DNA from: an uncultured Oscillospiraceae bacterium
Lineage (GTDB): Bacteria > Bacillota > Clostridia > Oscillospirales > Ruminococcaceae
Reading direction: 5' to 3'
Assembly (NCBI GenBank): GCA_934448295.1
Contig: CAKSEY010000002.1
Span: forward strand, 62,001-126,000
Length of the DNA stretch: 64,000 nucleotides
Shown: positions 8,008 through 16,784 of the stretch, one piece after another
Layout of the letters: every line of letters starts with the position of its first letter
Position numbering within the stretch: position 1 is the stretch's first letter
Translations under genes and position numbers: made by a program
The notes under the pieces: generated by a model
Told to the model about the DNA's origin: nothing
Database searches by the model: none
What the model saw: only the letters and a program-made list of their open reading frames with translations

Positions 8008-9179
8008 TTTTTCAGTTCCTCAACGAACTCCCGGATACGCTCCAGCGCCGTGGTGATGTGCTGTACGGAGTACGCGTAGGAGACCCTGACGTAGCCCTCG
8101 CCGCTCTCGCCAAACGCGCTTCCCGGGACGACCGCGACCTTCTTGCTGTAAATCAGCTTCTCGCAGAATTCGCTGGAAGTCATTCCGGTGGACTTTATGC
8201 ACGGGAATACGTAGAACGCTCCCTCCGGCTCAAAGCAGGAAAGCCCCATGTCGTTGAAGCCCTTCACCACCAGACGGCGGCGCATATCGTATTCCTCCAA
8301 CATTCTGTCAACGTCGGCGCGGCACTGTGTCAGCGCCGTGATAGCCGCGTACTGGCTGACTGTCGGGCTGGACATTATGCAGTACTGGTGGAGCTTCAGC
8401 ATCTGCTTTATAACGGGCTTCGGACCCGCACAGTAGCCCAGTCTCCAGCCGGTCATGGCGTAGGTCTTGGAGAATCCGTTGACCACGACGGTGCGCTCCC
8501 TCATGCCGTCTATCTCGGCAATGGAAACGTGCTTCTCGCCGCCGTAGGTCATCTCGGAATATATCTCGTCCGAAATTATCATGATGTTGGTGTCCCGGAG
8601 CACGTCCGCTATCGCCTCGAGCTCCTCGCGGCGCATTATCGAGCCGGTGGGGTTGTTCGGGAACGGCAGTATCAGCGCCTTGGTGCGGGGGGTTATCTTC
8701 TCCCGCAGCGCGTCCGCACGAAGCTTGAACTTATCCTCCACGGTCATGACTATCGGCACGGGAGTGCCTCCGCAGACGGTAATTATCGGGGAGTAGCACA
8801 CGAAGCTCGGCTCCGGCACCAGCACCTCGTCCCCGGGCTGTATCATGGCGCGCATTGCAAGATCCAGCGCCTCGGAGCCGCCGACTGTAACTATCAGCTC
8901 GCTCTCAGGGTCGTATTCCGTGCGGATAAAGTTCTTTAAATATGTGGATATCTCTTTTCTGAGCTGGATAAGACCCGCATTCGCAGTATATGCCGTCCTG
9001 CCCTTTTCAAGAATGCTTATCGCTTCTTTTCTCGCCGCCCACGGGGTCTTAAAGTCAGGCTCGCCGACCGACAGGGAGATAACTCCCTCCACCTGCTGTG
9101 CGATATCGAAGAATTTTCTTATGCCCGAGGGCTGAATGTCCCGTATCTTCTGCGGGAGAACCTTTTCATAGTCTATCAC
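8004..9179 (-). CDS. Class I/II pyridoxal-phosphate aminotransferase
   Basis: A 391-residue fold-type I aminotransferase. Family signatures are SVGEPDF near residue 40, YTANAGL, FPNNPTG, SDEIYSEM and the PLP-lysine motif NGFSKTYAMTGWRLGY with Lys238 as the expected Schiff-base residue. The closest relatives by pattern are aspartate/aromatic or PatA-type aminotransferases; the amino acid substrate cannot be fixed by eye. Translation starts at GTG, overlapping the upstream Lrp-type regulator by GTGA, so regulator, aminotransferase and ispE form one tightly packed unit. Confidence 0.92.
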   Translation of the reverse strand: MIDYEKVLPQKIRDIQPSGIRKFFDIAQQVEGVISLSVGEPDFKTPWAARKEAISILEKGRTAYTANAGLIQLRKEISTYLKNFIRTEYDPESELIVTVGGSEALDLAMRAMIQPGDEVLVPEPSFVCYSPIITVCGGTPVPIVMTVEDKFKLRADALREKITPRTKALILPFPNNPTGSIMRREELEAIADVLRDTNIMIISDEIYSEMTYGGEKHVSIAEIDGMRERTVVVNGFSKTYAMTGWRLGYCAGPKPVIKQMLKLHQYCIMSSPTVSQYAAITALTQCRADVDRMLEEYDMRRRLVVKGFNDMGLSCFEPEGAFYVFPCIKSTGMTSSEFCEKLIYSKKVAVVPGSAFGESGEGYVRVSYAYSVQHITTALERIREFVEELKK

Positions 9180-9667
9180 GGGGAAACCAGGCTCCTTTCA
9201 TCGGTGTGTTCCTCCACGAAGACATGGTTCTTCTCCTTGTATCTTCTGAGCACGAAGTGCGTTGTGGTGGAAATTACGCCGTCCAGCACCGCAAGCCTCT
9301 CCGAAACGAAGAGCGCAACTCTTCTCAGGCTGGTGCCAGTGATGGTGATGGAAAGGTCGTTCGCGCCGGAAAGCAGGAACACGCTGTCCACCTCTTCATA
9401 CTGCATGATGGTGTGCGCGAGGTCGTCAAAGCCCCTGTCCTTGAACGGAGTCACCTTAAGCTCGATTATCGCGGTAACTGCGTTGTCGTCCGCCTTTTCC
9501 TCGTTGACGATAGCGGCGTAGCCGATGATTATGCCCTCGTTCTCGAGAGCCTTTATTCCTGCGGCGGCTTCCTGCTCAGTGATGCCGAGCATGGTGGATA
9601 TCTCCGCGTTGGAGAGCCGCGCGTTCTGCTTGAGTAAACCAAGGATCTTCTTCTCAGTAGCTGTCAT
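9176..9667 (-). CDS. Lrp/AsnC family transcriptional regulator
   Basis: A 163-residue regulator with an N-terminal helix-turn-helix (ILGLLKQNARLSNAEISTML, then EQEAAAGIKALENEGII) and a C-terminal RAM/AsnC ligand domain (AIIELKVTP...). AGGAGG lies before the ATG. The gene overlaps the downstream aminotransferase gene by 4 bp, which suggests that it senses an amino acid and controls that aminotransferase. This is the usual Lrp-aminotransferase pairing in Firmicutes; the ligand is unknown. Confidence 0.93.
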   Translation of the reverse strand: MTATEKKILGLLKQNARLSNAEISTMLGITEQEAAAGIKALENEGIIIGYAAIVNEEKADDNAVTAIIELKVTPFKDRGFDDLAHTIMQYEEVDSVFLLSGANDLSITITGTSLRRVALFVSERLAVLDGVISTTTHFVLRRYKEKNHVFVEEHTDERSLVSP

Positions 9668-9775
9668 AGCATTATCCTCCTGTTACGGGCGGCGATAAGC
9701 CGTCGTCTGCCGCGTCACCAGCCATTGCGCTGATTTCTTGTATCCGACTGCTTCTCACCGTCATATTTGTTTTAA

Positions 9776-10603
9776 TTACGCTATCGTAATAAATATGGGC
9801 TGTTTTTTCCTGAAAACGCATATCTCCTTAAAGCCGATATCTCTCAGCATATCAAGGCACTCCGGAATATCCGCGCCGACGTCCGCCGTGCGGTGCGCGT
9901 CCGAGCCGACGGTTATCATTCTGCCGCCGAGGTCGTAGTAGCGCTTCACATACTCCGAGCCGGGCATGGGGACGTGAAGCCCCTTGCGTATCCCTGCGGA
10001 GTTCACCTCCAGGGCGATACCCTGCCTGATTATGGTTTCCAGAATCTTGTCGATTATTGCGCCGTATCGGGTCATGTCCACTTCATGGCCGCCCACATCG
10101 CCGCTGATGAAGCGGAGCGGGAACGTAAGGTGCGCCAGCGAGCAGAACTTCCCCCATTCCGCCAGGCGAAGCTCCTCCTCGAAGTATTCGTCAAGGCAGC
10201 GGTATCTGTCCTCGTCGCTGTCGGGGATTCTGTCCAGCCTGGGGTAAGTCCGGGTGCGGTGGGTGGAGCCAAGCACGAAATCATAGTCGTGCTCCGCCAG
10301 GATCCTCTCCGCCTGGGGCTGGTCGAACAGCGCCTGACCAAGCTCCGCGCCGTAGTAGACCTCCATCCTCCCGGCGAAGCGCTCCTTTATTTCAAGGAAC
10401 ACCCCGTAGGAACGCTCTATCGCGCCCGCGTAATCCCAGCTTTCAAGCTTTTCGTTCTCGATATGATCCGTCAGCGCATAGTGCTTTATTCCCAGCCCGC
10501 AGGCTCGTTCAGCCATGAGCATGGGAAGGTCGCAGCCGTCCGGCGACAGCGTGGAGTGGCTGTGTATATCCGCAGGAATGTACCTGCGTTCAGTGTTATC
10601 CAT
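9776..10603 (-). CDS. PHP-domain phosphoesterase, histidinol-phosphatase-like
   Basis: A 275-residue PHP domain protein of the HisJ type. Metal-binding motifs are DIHSHSTLSPDG at the N-terminus, YALTDHIE, YGAELG, LGSTHRT, the SLAHLTFPLRF segment and the C-terminal GSDAHRTADVG. Such enzymes hydrolyse histidinol phosphate or related small phosphates with a trinuclear metal centre. The start at 10603 follows AGAAGG; an in-frame upstream extension has no site. No other his genes are in the window, so a role in histidine synthesis is only probable. Confidence 0.88.
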   Translation of the reverse strand: MDNTERRYIPADIHSHSTLSPDGCDLPMLMAERACGLGIKHYALTDHIENEKLESWDYAGAIERSYGVFLEIKERFAGRMEVYYGAELGQALFDQPQAERILAEHDYDFVLGSTHRTRTYPRLDRIPDSDEDRYRCLDEYFEEELRLAEWGKFCSLAHLTFPLRFISGDVGGHEVDMTRYGAIIDKILETIIRQGIALEVNSAGIRKGLHVPMPGSEYVKRYYDLGGRMITVGSDAHRTADVGADIPECLDMLRDIGFKEICVFRKKQPIFITIA

Positions 10604-10717
10604 AGTATGACCTTCTTTTGTTCCTAACGCCCGTGAAAAAAAGTGACTATAATATCTTACTTTCAAAAGCGTTTTTTATTATTTTATCACAAAATTTGAA
10701 TTTTGTCTATGAATACA

Positions 10718-10746
10718 TTTACTTTTTCCGATTTTTTTAGTATAAT
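10718..10746 (+). promoter_or_regulatory. Promoter of the ACT-UPF0210 operon
   Basis: TTTACT (10718-10723), 17 bp, TATAAT (10741-10746). It lies in the A+T-rich divergent gap, with a start site about 80 bases before the ACT gene's AGGAGG. Confidence 0.75.
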
Positions 10747-10831
10747 AGATAAGAAAGATAAAAAAACAAGGCTTGCGGCTGATATTTTTATACATATTGA
10801 ATACAAATCGACCGCAGAACAGGAGGACATA

Positions 10832-11101
10832 ATGAGAGCAGTTGTTGCTGTAATTGGTAAGGACACAGTCGGTATTCTGGCTAAGGTGAGCGGAATTTGC
10901 GCCGAGCACAACGCAAACGTAATGGACGTCACCCAGACCATCATGCAGGATCTCTTCGCCATGACGATGATGATAGAGATATCCAAGCTGAACATCGACT
11001 ACATCGACTTTGCCGACAAGCTGACGAAGGCAGGCAGCGAGATGGGGCTCCAGGTGCACGTTATGCACGAGGACATCTTCAACGCCATGCACACAATATA
11101 A
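10832..11101 (+). CDS. ACT domain protein
   Basis: An 89-residue single ACT domain (MRAVVAVIGKDTVGILAKVS... ) of the GcvR-like or UPF0237 type, a small ligand-binding regulatory fold that commonly senses amino acids. The start at 10832 is fixed by AGGAGG at 10821-10826; a longer frame upstream crosses the promoter. It is followed after 15 bp by a UPF0210 gene. These two families occur together widely in bacteria and archaea, suggesting that the ACT protein regulates or is a subunit of its partner. The ligand is unknown. Confidence 0.93.
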   Translation: MRAVVAVIGKDTVGILAKVSGICAEHNANVMDVTQTIMQDLFAMTMMIEISKLNIDYIDFADKLTKAGSEMGLQVHVMHEDIFNAMHTI

Positions 11102-11116
11102 TTAAGGAGAAGCCAG

Positions 11117-12472
11117 ATGTTTAATTCAGGTGATATATTAGAAACGATAAAGATGATACAGGAGGAGAACCTCGATATCCGTACCATCACAATGGGTATC
11201 TCCCTGCTGGACTGTATCGACAGCGACATAGACAAGGCGTGCGACAAGGTCTACGACAAGATAATGCGCAAGGCAGAGCACCTCGTTAAGACCGGCGAGG
11301 ATATCGAGAAGCAGTACGGTATCCCGATAGTCAACAAGCGTATCTCCGTTACGCCTATCGCGATGGTATCCGCAGCCTGCAAGGGCAGCCCCGTGAAGTT
11401 CGCAAAGGCGCTCCAGCGCGCGGCTGACGGCACCGGCGTAAACTACCTCGGCGGCTACTCCGCGCTGGTGCACAAGGGATTCTCCGCAGGCGACCGGGAG
11501 CTTATCGAGTCTATCCCGGAGGCTCTCGCAGTGACCAGCAACGTATGCTCCTCCGTCAATATCGGCTCCACAAGGGCTGGTATCAACATGGACGCAGTGG
11601 CAATAATGGGTCAGGTTATCCGCGACGCGGCGGAAGCCACCAAGGACAACAGCTACTTCGGCGCGGCAAAGATAGTCGTTTTCTGCAACGCGGTAGAGGA
11701 TAACCCGTTCATGGCGGGCGCGTTCCACGGCGTCGGCGAGTACGACTGCGAGATAAACGTAGGCGTTTCCGGTCCGGGCGTTGTACGCGCGGCGCTCCGC
11801 AAGCACCCTGACGCAAACATCAGCGAGATCGCGGACGTTATCAAGAAAACCGCGTTCAAGATAACCAGAATGGGGCAGCTCGTCGGCACGGAGGCTTCCC
11901 ACAGGCTCGGCGTTCCGTTCGGTATCGTTGACCTCTCCCTTGCGCCTACCCCCGCCGTCGGCGACTCCGTAGCGCATATCCTTGAGGAAATAGGCCTTGA
12001 AAGCTGCGGCTGCCACGGCACCACCGCCTGCCTTGCAATGCTCAACGACGCAGTAAAGAAGGGCGGCGTAATGGCTTCCTCCCACGTTGGCGGACTTTCC
12101 GGCGCGTTTATCCCGGTCTCCGAGGACGCGGGCATGATAGACGCGGCAGTAAAGGGCTCCCTCAGCCTGGAGAAGCTGGAGGCAATGACCGCCGTATGCT
12201 CCGTAGGTCTTGACATGATAGCGATACCCGGCGACACTCCCGCTGACACCATCTCCGCCATCATCGCGGACGAGGCCGCTATCGGCATGGTCAACAGCAA
12301 GACCACCGCAGTCCGCGTGATCCCCGCCATCGGCAAGAAAGAGGGCGACATGATCGAATTCGGCGGTCTGTTCGGCTCTGCGCCTGTAATGCCGGTAAGC
12401 AGGTTCTCCGCGAGCAAGTTCATCAGCCGCGGCGGACGTATTCCCGCTCCGCTCCAGAGCCTTAAAAACTAA
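11117..12472 (+). CDS. UPF0210 (PFL family) protein
   Basis: A 451-residue protein of the UPF0210/DUF711 family, distantly related to pyruvate formate-lyase folds but without the glycyl-radical motif, and with no established reaction. Recognised from the start (FNSGDILETIKMIQEENLDIRTITMGI), RAEH-like segments, and the C-terminal FGGLFGSAPVMPV and SKFISRGGRIPAP. Ribosome-binding site AAGGAG precedes the ATG. It is co-transcribed with the ACT protein just upstream and followed by a strong terminator. Conserved residues suggest an enzyme, but I cannot assign a substrate. Confidence 0.93.
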   Translation: MFNSGDILETIKMIQEENLDIRTITMGISLLDCIDSDIDKACDKVYDKIMRKAEHLVKTGEDIEKQYGIPIVNKRISVTPIAMVSAACKGSPVKFAKALQRAADGTGVNYLGGYSALVHKGFSAGDRELIESIPEALAVTSNVCSSVNIGSTRAGINMDAVAIMGQVIRDAAEATKDNSYFGAAKIVVFCNAVEDNPFMAGAFHGVGEYDCEINVGVSGPGVVRAALRKHPDANISEIADVIKKTAFKITRMGQLVGTEASHRLGVPFGIVDLSLAPTPAVGDSVAHILEEIGLESCGCHGTTACLAMLNDAVKKGGVMASSHVGGLSGAFIPVSEDAGMIDAAVKGSLSLEKLEAMTAVCSVGLDMIAIPGDTPADTISAIIADEAAIGMVNSKTTAVRVIPAIGKKEGDMIEFGGLFGSAPVMPVSRFSASKFISRGGRIPAPLQSLKN

Positions 12473-12482
12473 AGAACATTTT

Positions 12483-12519
12483 CCCCGCCGTCTGCATTAC
12501 GCGCAACGGCGGGGATTTT
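12483..12519 (+). terminator. Rho-independent terminator after UPF0210 gene
   Basis: CCCCGCCG (12483-12490) pairs with CGGCGGGG (12507-12514), followed by ATTTTC. It separates the ACT operon from the V-ATPase operon. Confidence 0.8.
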
Positions 12520-12589
12520 CTGTCCTGCGGAAAAATCCTGATGTGTAGTGTTTACAAATAATTGCGGCTGTAATTGTATACAATACCTA

Positions 12590-12618
12590 TTGAAAAAAAG
12601 GAGATTTTATTATACAAT
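12590..12618 (+). promoter_or_regulatory. Promoter of the V-type ATPase operon
   Basis: TTGAAA (12590-12595), 17 bp, TACAAT (12613-12618), about 40 bases before the first cistron. A further TTTACA/TATACAAT-like pair upstream (12551 onward) has poor spacing and is not called. Confidence 0.65.
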
Positions 12619-12657
12619 AAAAGAATACGGCAGAAACTAAGACTGAGAGGTATGACA

Positions 12658-12966
12658 ATGGATATCCTTCAGGAAATAATAGCGATAGACAAGGCGGCGG
12701 CTGACCGCATTGAGGCGCTCCGCGCGGAGCAGGCAAGTCGCCTGACCGATTCCGGCAGAGCCGCAGCGGACGAAAACGAGCAGCTTATCGCCGCAGAGAG
12801 TGAGAAGCTGGAAGCGCTCCGCGCACAGCAGGAAAAGCAGCTCCGGGAAAAGCAGAAAAGCTGCGCGGAAGCGCAAAGCTCCGAAATACAGCGGCTGGAC
12901 AGCGTTTTCGCCGCAAACCGGGAGAAGTGGCTGTCCGATATGCTCGGCAGGATAACGGGTGCGTGA
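12658..12966 (+). CDS. V-type ATPase subunit G/H-like coiled-coil protein
   Basis: A 102-residue, highly charged, Glu/Lys/Gln/Ala-rich helical protein (for example EKLEALRAQQEKQLREKQ) predicted to form one long coiled coil. In bacterial V-type ATPases such a subunit (NtpH/AhaH/G) pairs with subunit E to form the peripheral stator stalk. The ATG at 12658 follows GAGAGG. It is the first gene of the operon and is 1 bp from subunit C. The assignment rests on position, size and coiled-coil character, not on a specific motif. Confidence 0.75.
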   Translation: MDILQEIIAIDKAAADRIEALRAEQASRLTDSGRAAADENEQLIAAESEKLEALRAQQEKQLREKQKSCAEAQSSEIQRLDSVFAANREKWLSDMLGRITGA

Positions 12967-12967
12967 C

Positions 12968-14002
12968 ATGGCATTTTCATCAAATTCCGTCACAGCAAGG
13001 GCGCGCGCCGTTTTCGGCAGGGCGCTCACCCCGCAGGAGCTGACGGAGCTCAGCGAAAAGCGCTCCGTTTCAGACGCGGCGGCTTTCCTTAAAACTACCC
13101 GGCGCTACGGCGAGACCCTCCGGGATATCGAGCCTGCCTCGATACACCGGGGTCAGCTTGAAACGCTGCTCAGCAAGACCGCCTTTGATATTCTCAGCAG
13201 CTTCCGCAGGTTCGATTTTACCGAGAGCAAATGGTTCTTCCGGCAAGTGGTCACCCGGCTGGAGGCCGAGCAGGTGCTCTACGCGGTGGAGAGCGTCGCG
13301 AACGGCTCCACATACGGCTATATTCTGGCGCTGCCGGAGTTCCTCATCAGGGAATCGCACCTTGACCTGCTGGAGCTTGGCAGGGCGAAAAGCTTCGCGG
13401 ATATCGGCGAAAAGCTCGCCGGAACGGACTTCGGCAGGGTGCTTGACCCGCTGCTCAGGGAAGCCCAGTCCACCGGGAAAATAAATATCCGCGAGTGCGA
13501 AAGGCGGCTGTACACCCACTACTACCTTGCTTGCATGAAAACCGTCAATCGGCTGTTCAGGGGCGCGAGGAAAGACGAACTGCGCCGGGCGATACTCAAA
13601 AGCATAGATATGAGGAATGTCGTTACCTGCTGCCGAATGCGCGCATTCGGCTATGACGCGGACTCCGCCGGGGCGAAGCTGCTGCCGTTCAGGTACCGGC
13701 TCAGCCCGGAAGCTGTCTCCCGGCTCATGCAGGAGCAGGATATCTCCCGGATAGAGCAAAGCCTCGCGGAGCTTGGCTACCGCACGGACGGCAGCGCGCA
13801 GTTCCAGACGGTGGAGCAGCTCACGGATAAAATAAGCCTTGATTTCTTCCGCAGGACGCTCAGGATATCGCAGAATTCCTCAACGGTGTACTTCTGCCTT
13901 ATAGAGTGCCTGGAAACAGAGCTCCAGAACGTCAAGACGATAATTGAGGGAATACGCTACGGAATCCCCTCCGCAGAAATACGCGAAATGCTGGTGCTTT
14001 GA
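12968..14002 (+). CDS. V-type ATP synthase subunit C
   Basis: A 344-residue mostly helical protein of the V-ATPase AC39/NtpC family. This subunit caps the central rotor and couples the cytoplasmic A/B hexamer to the membrane ring. Family-like features are alternating amphipathic helices with DMRNVVTCCRMRAFGYDA mid-protein and a C-terminal ETELQNVKTIIEGIRYG segment. The ATG at 12968 lies immediately after the stop of the upstream gene; a GTG at 12959 in the same frame would overlap it. Its position between stalk and membrane subunits supports the call. Confidence 0.9.
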   Translation: MAFSSNSVTARARAVFGRALTPQELTELSEKRSVSDAAAFLKTTRRYGETLRDIEPASIHRGQLETLLSKTAFDILSSFRRFDFTESKWFFRQVVTRLEAEQVLYAVESVANGSTYGYILALPEFLIRESHLDLLELGRAKSFADIGEKLAGTDFGRVLDPLLREAQSTGKINIRECERRLYTHYYLACMKTVNRLFRGARKDELRRAILKSIDMRNVVTCCRMRAFGYDADSAGAKLLPFRYRLSPEAVSRLMQEQDISRIEQSLAELGYRTDGSAQFQTVEQLTDKISLDFFRRTLRISQNSSTVYFCLIECLETELQNVKTIIEGIRYGIPSAEIREMLVL

Positions 14003-14037
14003 GCGCCATTATAATATCAGGAAAGGCGGTGGAATGA

Positions 14038-15981
14038 ATGGGCATTGAAAAGATGTCGCTGGTGACTGTCGAGGGCAGGATAAACCAGTTGGACAACGCG
14101 CTTGCGCTGTGCTGCCAGAGCGGGGACTTCCAGATGAAGGACACCTCTGCAGGTGGCGCGGCAGGACAGAACCCATATTCCGCAGTTTATCAGCGGATAC
14201 GGGGGATCGCGGCTTCGCTTGGCATATCCCCGGAATTCCGCAGTTACACGGACGTAAAGCAGGTCTCCTATGAGGAGCTTTCCGCCTGGGCGGACGGCAT
14301 TGAAGCCGAGATAAAGCAGAAGCAGCGGGGGCTTGCCGACCTGCGGGAATCCATCAGGGAGCTTCAGCAGACGGACGCCTGCGTTAAGCATCTGCTTGGT
14401 CTGGACGTAAGCTTCAAGGACCTTATGAGCATGAAATACACCCGCTTCCGGGTGGGCAGGCTTCCAGCGGAGAACCTCCACAAGCTGGACTACATCACCA
14501 ATCGGTGCATACTCTTTATTCCGTTCGAAAAAGGGAGCAGCTACATCTGGGGTATCTACGTCACCCCGGCGGATTACGCGGAATTTGCGGATTCGCTGAT
14601 GAAATCCCTGTACTTCGAGCGGATAGAGCTGCCGGACTACCTGGACGAAAACGCGGACGTCTCCGATAAGCTGCTGAACAAGGCGATATCCGATGAAAAC
14701 GAGCTTGAAAGGCAGATATCACAGGAGCTGGACAAATTCCGGGATTCCCGCCGGGAGGAAATACTTGCGGTGATGTGCCGGGCGAAATTCCAGGCGGAAT
14801 GCTGCGAGCTGCGAAAGCTGGCGCTGGTCTCCGCAGGCAGGTTCTCGTTCTCCGGCTACTGCCCGGCAAAGACGGCGGATTCCCTCGCCGCAGGGCTGGA
14901 GCAGCTCGACAGCGTGCAGACCGTGAAGCTCCCGATAAAGCGGAAGGACGCCCCGGCGGACGTTCCGGTAAAGCTGCGGAACAACGCGGTGGTAAAGCCG
15001 TTCGAGATGTTCGTGAAGATGTACGGGCTGCCCGCCTACGGCAGCTTCGACCCGACTCCCTACGTTGCGTTCACCTACTGCCTAATGTTCGGCATAATGT
15101 TCGGGGATCTCGGTCAGGGGCTACTGGTGTCGCTGCTGGGACTTGTCCTCAGCAAATTCACGAAAAACGGGCTTGCCCCGATAATGACCCGGATAGGGCT
15201 GTTCTCCGCAGCGTTCGGGGTGCTCTACGGCTCGGTATTCGGCATTGAAACGCTGATAACCCCGTTCTTCCACCGGGAGAACGTGTGGCGCTTCCTCGGC
15301 TACAAACAGCAGCCGGAAAGCATCTTCCAGGTGGCGACCACGCTGCTTATCGCAGCGCTGATGATAGGAATCGTGCTGATAATGCTCTCCATGCTGTTCA
15401 ACACGGTGCTGAACTTCCGTAAGAGGAATTTCGGCGAAGCGCTGTTCGGGGTCAACGGCGTGGCGGGACTTGTGTTCTACATCTCTCTTGTTGCAGCCGC
15501 TGCGGGGACATTCATGTTCGGAGCCGATATGTTCAGCCCCGCTTATGTGATATTCCTGATAGTTCTGCCGCTGGCGCTGATTTTCTTCAAGCACCCGCTG
15601 TCGAACCTCGTCATGCACACAAAGCCCGCGGAAAAAACCTCTGTCGGGAACTTTATAATCGAGAACTTCATCGAGCTGTTCGAGGCGGCGCTGAGCTTCC
15701 TCTCCAACACGATGTCCTACCTCAGAATAGGCGGCTTCGTGCTCAGCCATGCCGGCATGATGCTGGTAGTGGCGCAGCTTGCCGGAACCAACGCCCCCCG
15801 CGCTGAGATCACCGTGGGCACCGTGATCATCTACGTCATAGGAAACCTCTTTGTAATGGGCATAGAGGGACTTCTGGTGGGAATCCAGGTGCTCCGTCTG
15901 GAGTTCTACGAGATATTCAACCGCTTCTACGATGGCAGCGGACAGCCGTTCCGCCCCGTTGAAATAAACTACGGCGAATAA
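14038..15981 (+). CDS. V-type ATP synthase subunit I
   Basis: A 647-residue protein: a soluble N-terminal half with coiled coil (to about residue 320) and a membrane half with about seven to eight transmembrane helices. The region around FGIMFGDLGQGLL and the late segment LSNTMSYLRIGGFVLSHAGM match the family's conserved ion half-channel, including the buried Arg in SYLRIG. This subunit forms the stator and ion path beside the rotor ring. Length is typical of NtpI/AtpI. Confidence 0.96.
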   Translation: MGIEKMSLVTVEGRINQLDNALALCCQSGDFQMKDTSAGGAAGQNPYSAVYQRIRGIAASLGISPEFRSYTDVKQVSYEELSAWADGIEAEIKQKQRGLADLRESIRELQQTDACVKHLLGLDVSFKDLMSMKYTRFRVGRLPAENLHKLDYITNRCILFIPFEKGSSYIWGIYVTPADYAEFADSLMKSLYFERIELPDYLDENADVSDKLLNKAISDENELERQISQELDKFRDSRREEILAVMCRAKFQAECCELRKLALVSAGRFSFSGYCPAKTADSLAAGLEQLDSVQTVKLPIKRKDAPADVPVKLRNNAVVKPFEMFVKMYGLPAYGSFDPTPYVAFTYCLMFGIMFGDLGQGLLVSLLGLVLSKFTKNGLAPIMTRIGLFSAAFGVLYGSVFGIETLITPFFHRENVWRFLGYKQQPESIFQVATTLLIAALMIGIVLIMLSMLFNTVLNFRKRNFGEALFGVNGVAGLVFYISLVAAAAGTFMFGADMFSPAYVIFLIVLPLALIFFKHPLSNLVMHTKPAEKTSVGNFIIENFIELFEAALSFLSNTMSYLRIGGFVLSHAGMMLVVAQLAGTNAPRAEITVGTVIIYVIGNLFVMGIEGLLVGIQVLRLEFYEIFNRFYDGSGQPFRPVEINYGE

Positions 15982-16000
15982 TTTTTGGAGGATATGAACC

Positions 16001-16450
16001 ATGAAATACGTTATGCTCTTTGCGCTGCCGCTGATCGTTGTCGCGGCGATAATGCTCCCGCTGTTCCTGAGCCTTAAGCGCTCAAAGGAACACAAGCCCG
16101 CAAACAGAAAGCGCGCTATAATTGCCAACGCCGCCTCCTTTATCGGGGTCATGGCGCTGATGACCGTGCTGCCGCTTACCGGCGCATTCGCTGAGACGGC
16201 GGGCGCGGCTGAAGCTGCGGCAGCCTCCACGGACGGCTTCATGCAGGGAATGAAGTACATCGGCGCGGCGCTCTCCACAGGTCTCGCCACGATAGGCACC
16301 GGAATCGCGGTAGGCGGCGCGGCTCCTGCGGCTATCGGCGCGGTAAGCGAGAACGACAAGGCATTCACCAAGGCGCTTATCTTCGTTGCCCTGGGCGAAG
16401 GCGTTGCCATCTACGGTCTGCTTATCTCCATCCTTATACTGTTCGGCTGA
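16001..16450 (+). CDS. V-type ATP synthase subunit K (proteolipid ring)
   Basis: A 149-residue proteolipid with four predicted helices (about 4-24, 40-64, 82-108, 121-147). Only the second hairpin is a recognisable c-type hairpin: MKYIGAALSTGLATIGTGIAVGG and ALGEGVAIYGLL with Glu133 as the single ion-binding carboxylate. The first pair looks like a degraded hairpin or leader with no carboxylate. The helix-3 Gln and the Ser/Thr next to the Glu that mark Na+-binding rotors are not evident, so H+ specificity is possible. GGAGG lies before the ATG. Confidence 0.93.
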   Translation: MKYVMLFALPLIVVAAIMLPLFLSLKRSKEHKPANRKRAIIANAASFIGVMALMTVLPLTGAFAETAGAAEAAAASTDGFMQGMKYIGAALSTGLATIGTGIAVGGAAPAAIGAVSENDKAFTKALIFVALGEGVAIYGLLISILILFG

Positions 16451-16453
16451 GCC

Positions 16454-16762
16454 ATGAGATTCTACCTTATCAGCGATAATATCGACACACAGATGGGCAT
16501 GCGGCTTGCCGGGATAGAGGGCGTTGTCGCCCACACCGAGCAGGAGGTAAGCTCCGCGCTGGAGACCGCCTTTGCAGACGAGGGGATCGCCGTTGTGCTG
16601 ATGACCGAGAAGCTGGTGACCCTGTGCCGCGAAAGGGTGTACTCCCTAAAGCTGAGCCGCACCCGCCCGCTTATTGTCGAAATACCCGACCGCCACGGAA
16701 ACTCCGGTGTGTCCGAAGCCATCAGCCGCTATGTCGGCGAGGCTGTCGGCATAAAGCTGTGA
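16454..16762 (+). CDS. V-type ATP synthase subunit F
   Basis: A 102-residue small alpha/beta protein with the subunit F pattern: an N-terminal strand YLISDNIDTQMGMRLAGIEG, a middle EGIAVVLMTEKL and the late PLIVEIPDRHGN. In the complex it belongs to the central shaft with subunit D. It starts 4 bp after subunit K with no obvious Shine-Dalgarno, suggesting coupled translation. Confidence 0.93.
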   Translation: MRFYLISDNIDTQMGMRLAGIEGVVAHTEQEVSSALETAFADEGIAVVLMTEKLVTLCRERVYSLKLSRTRPLIVEIPDRHGNSGVSEAISRYVGEAVGIKL

Positions 16763-16784
16763 CGCTTTGAAAGGAGCAGCCAGA

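Noticed and set aside
12551..12587. Second promoter before the V-ATPase operon
   Set aside because: TTTACA and TATACA/TACAAT are 20-22 bp apart, outside the usual range.
16001..16450. Fusion of two full proteolipid hairpins in subunit K
   Set aside because: The first pair of helices lacks the glycine-rich hairpin and carboxylate, so it is described as degenerate rather than duplicated.
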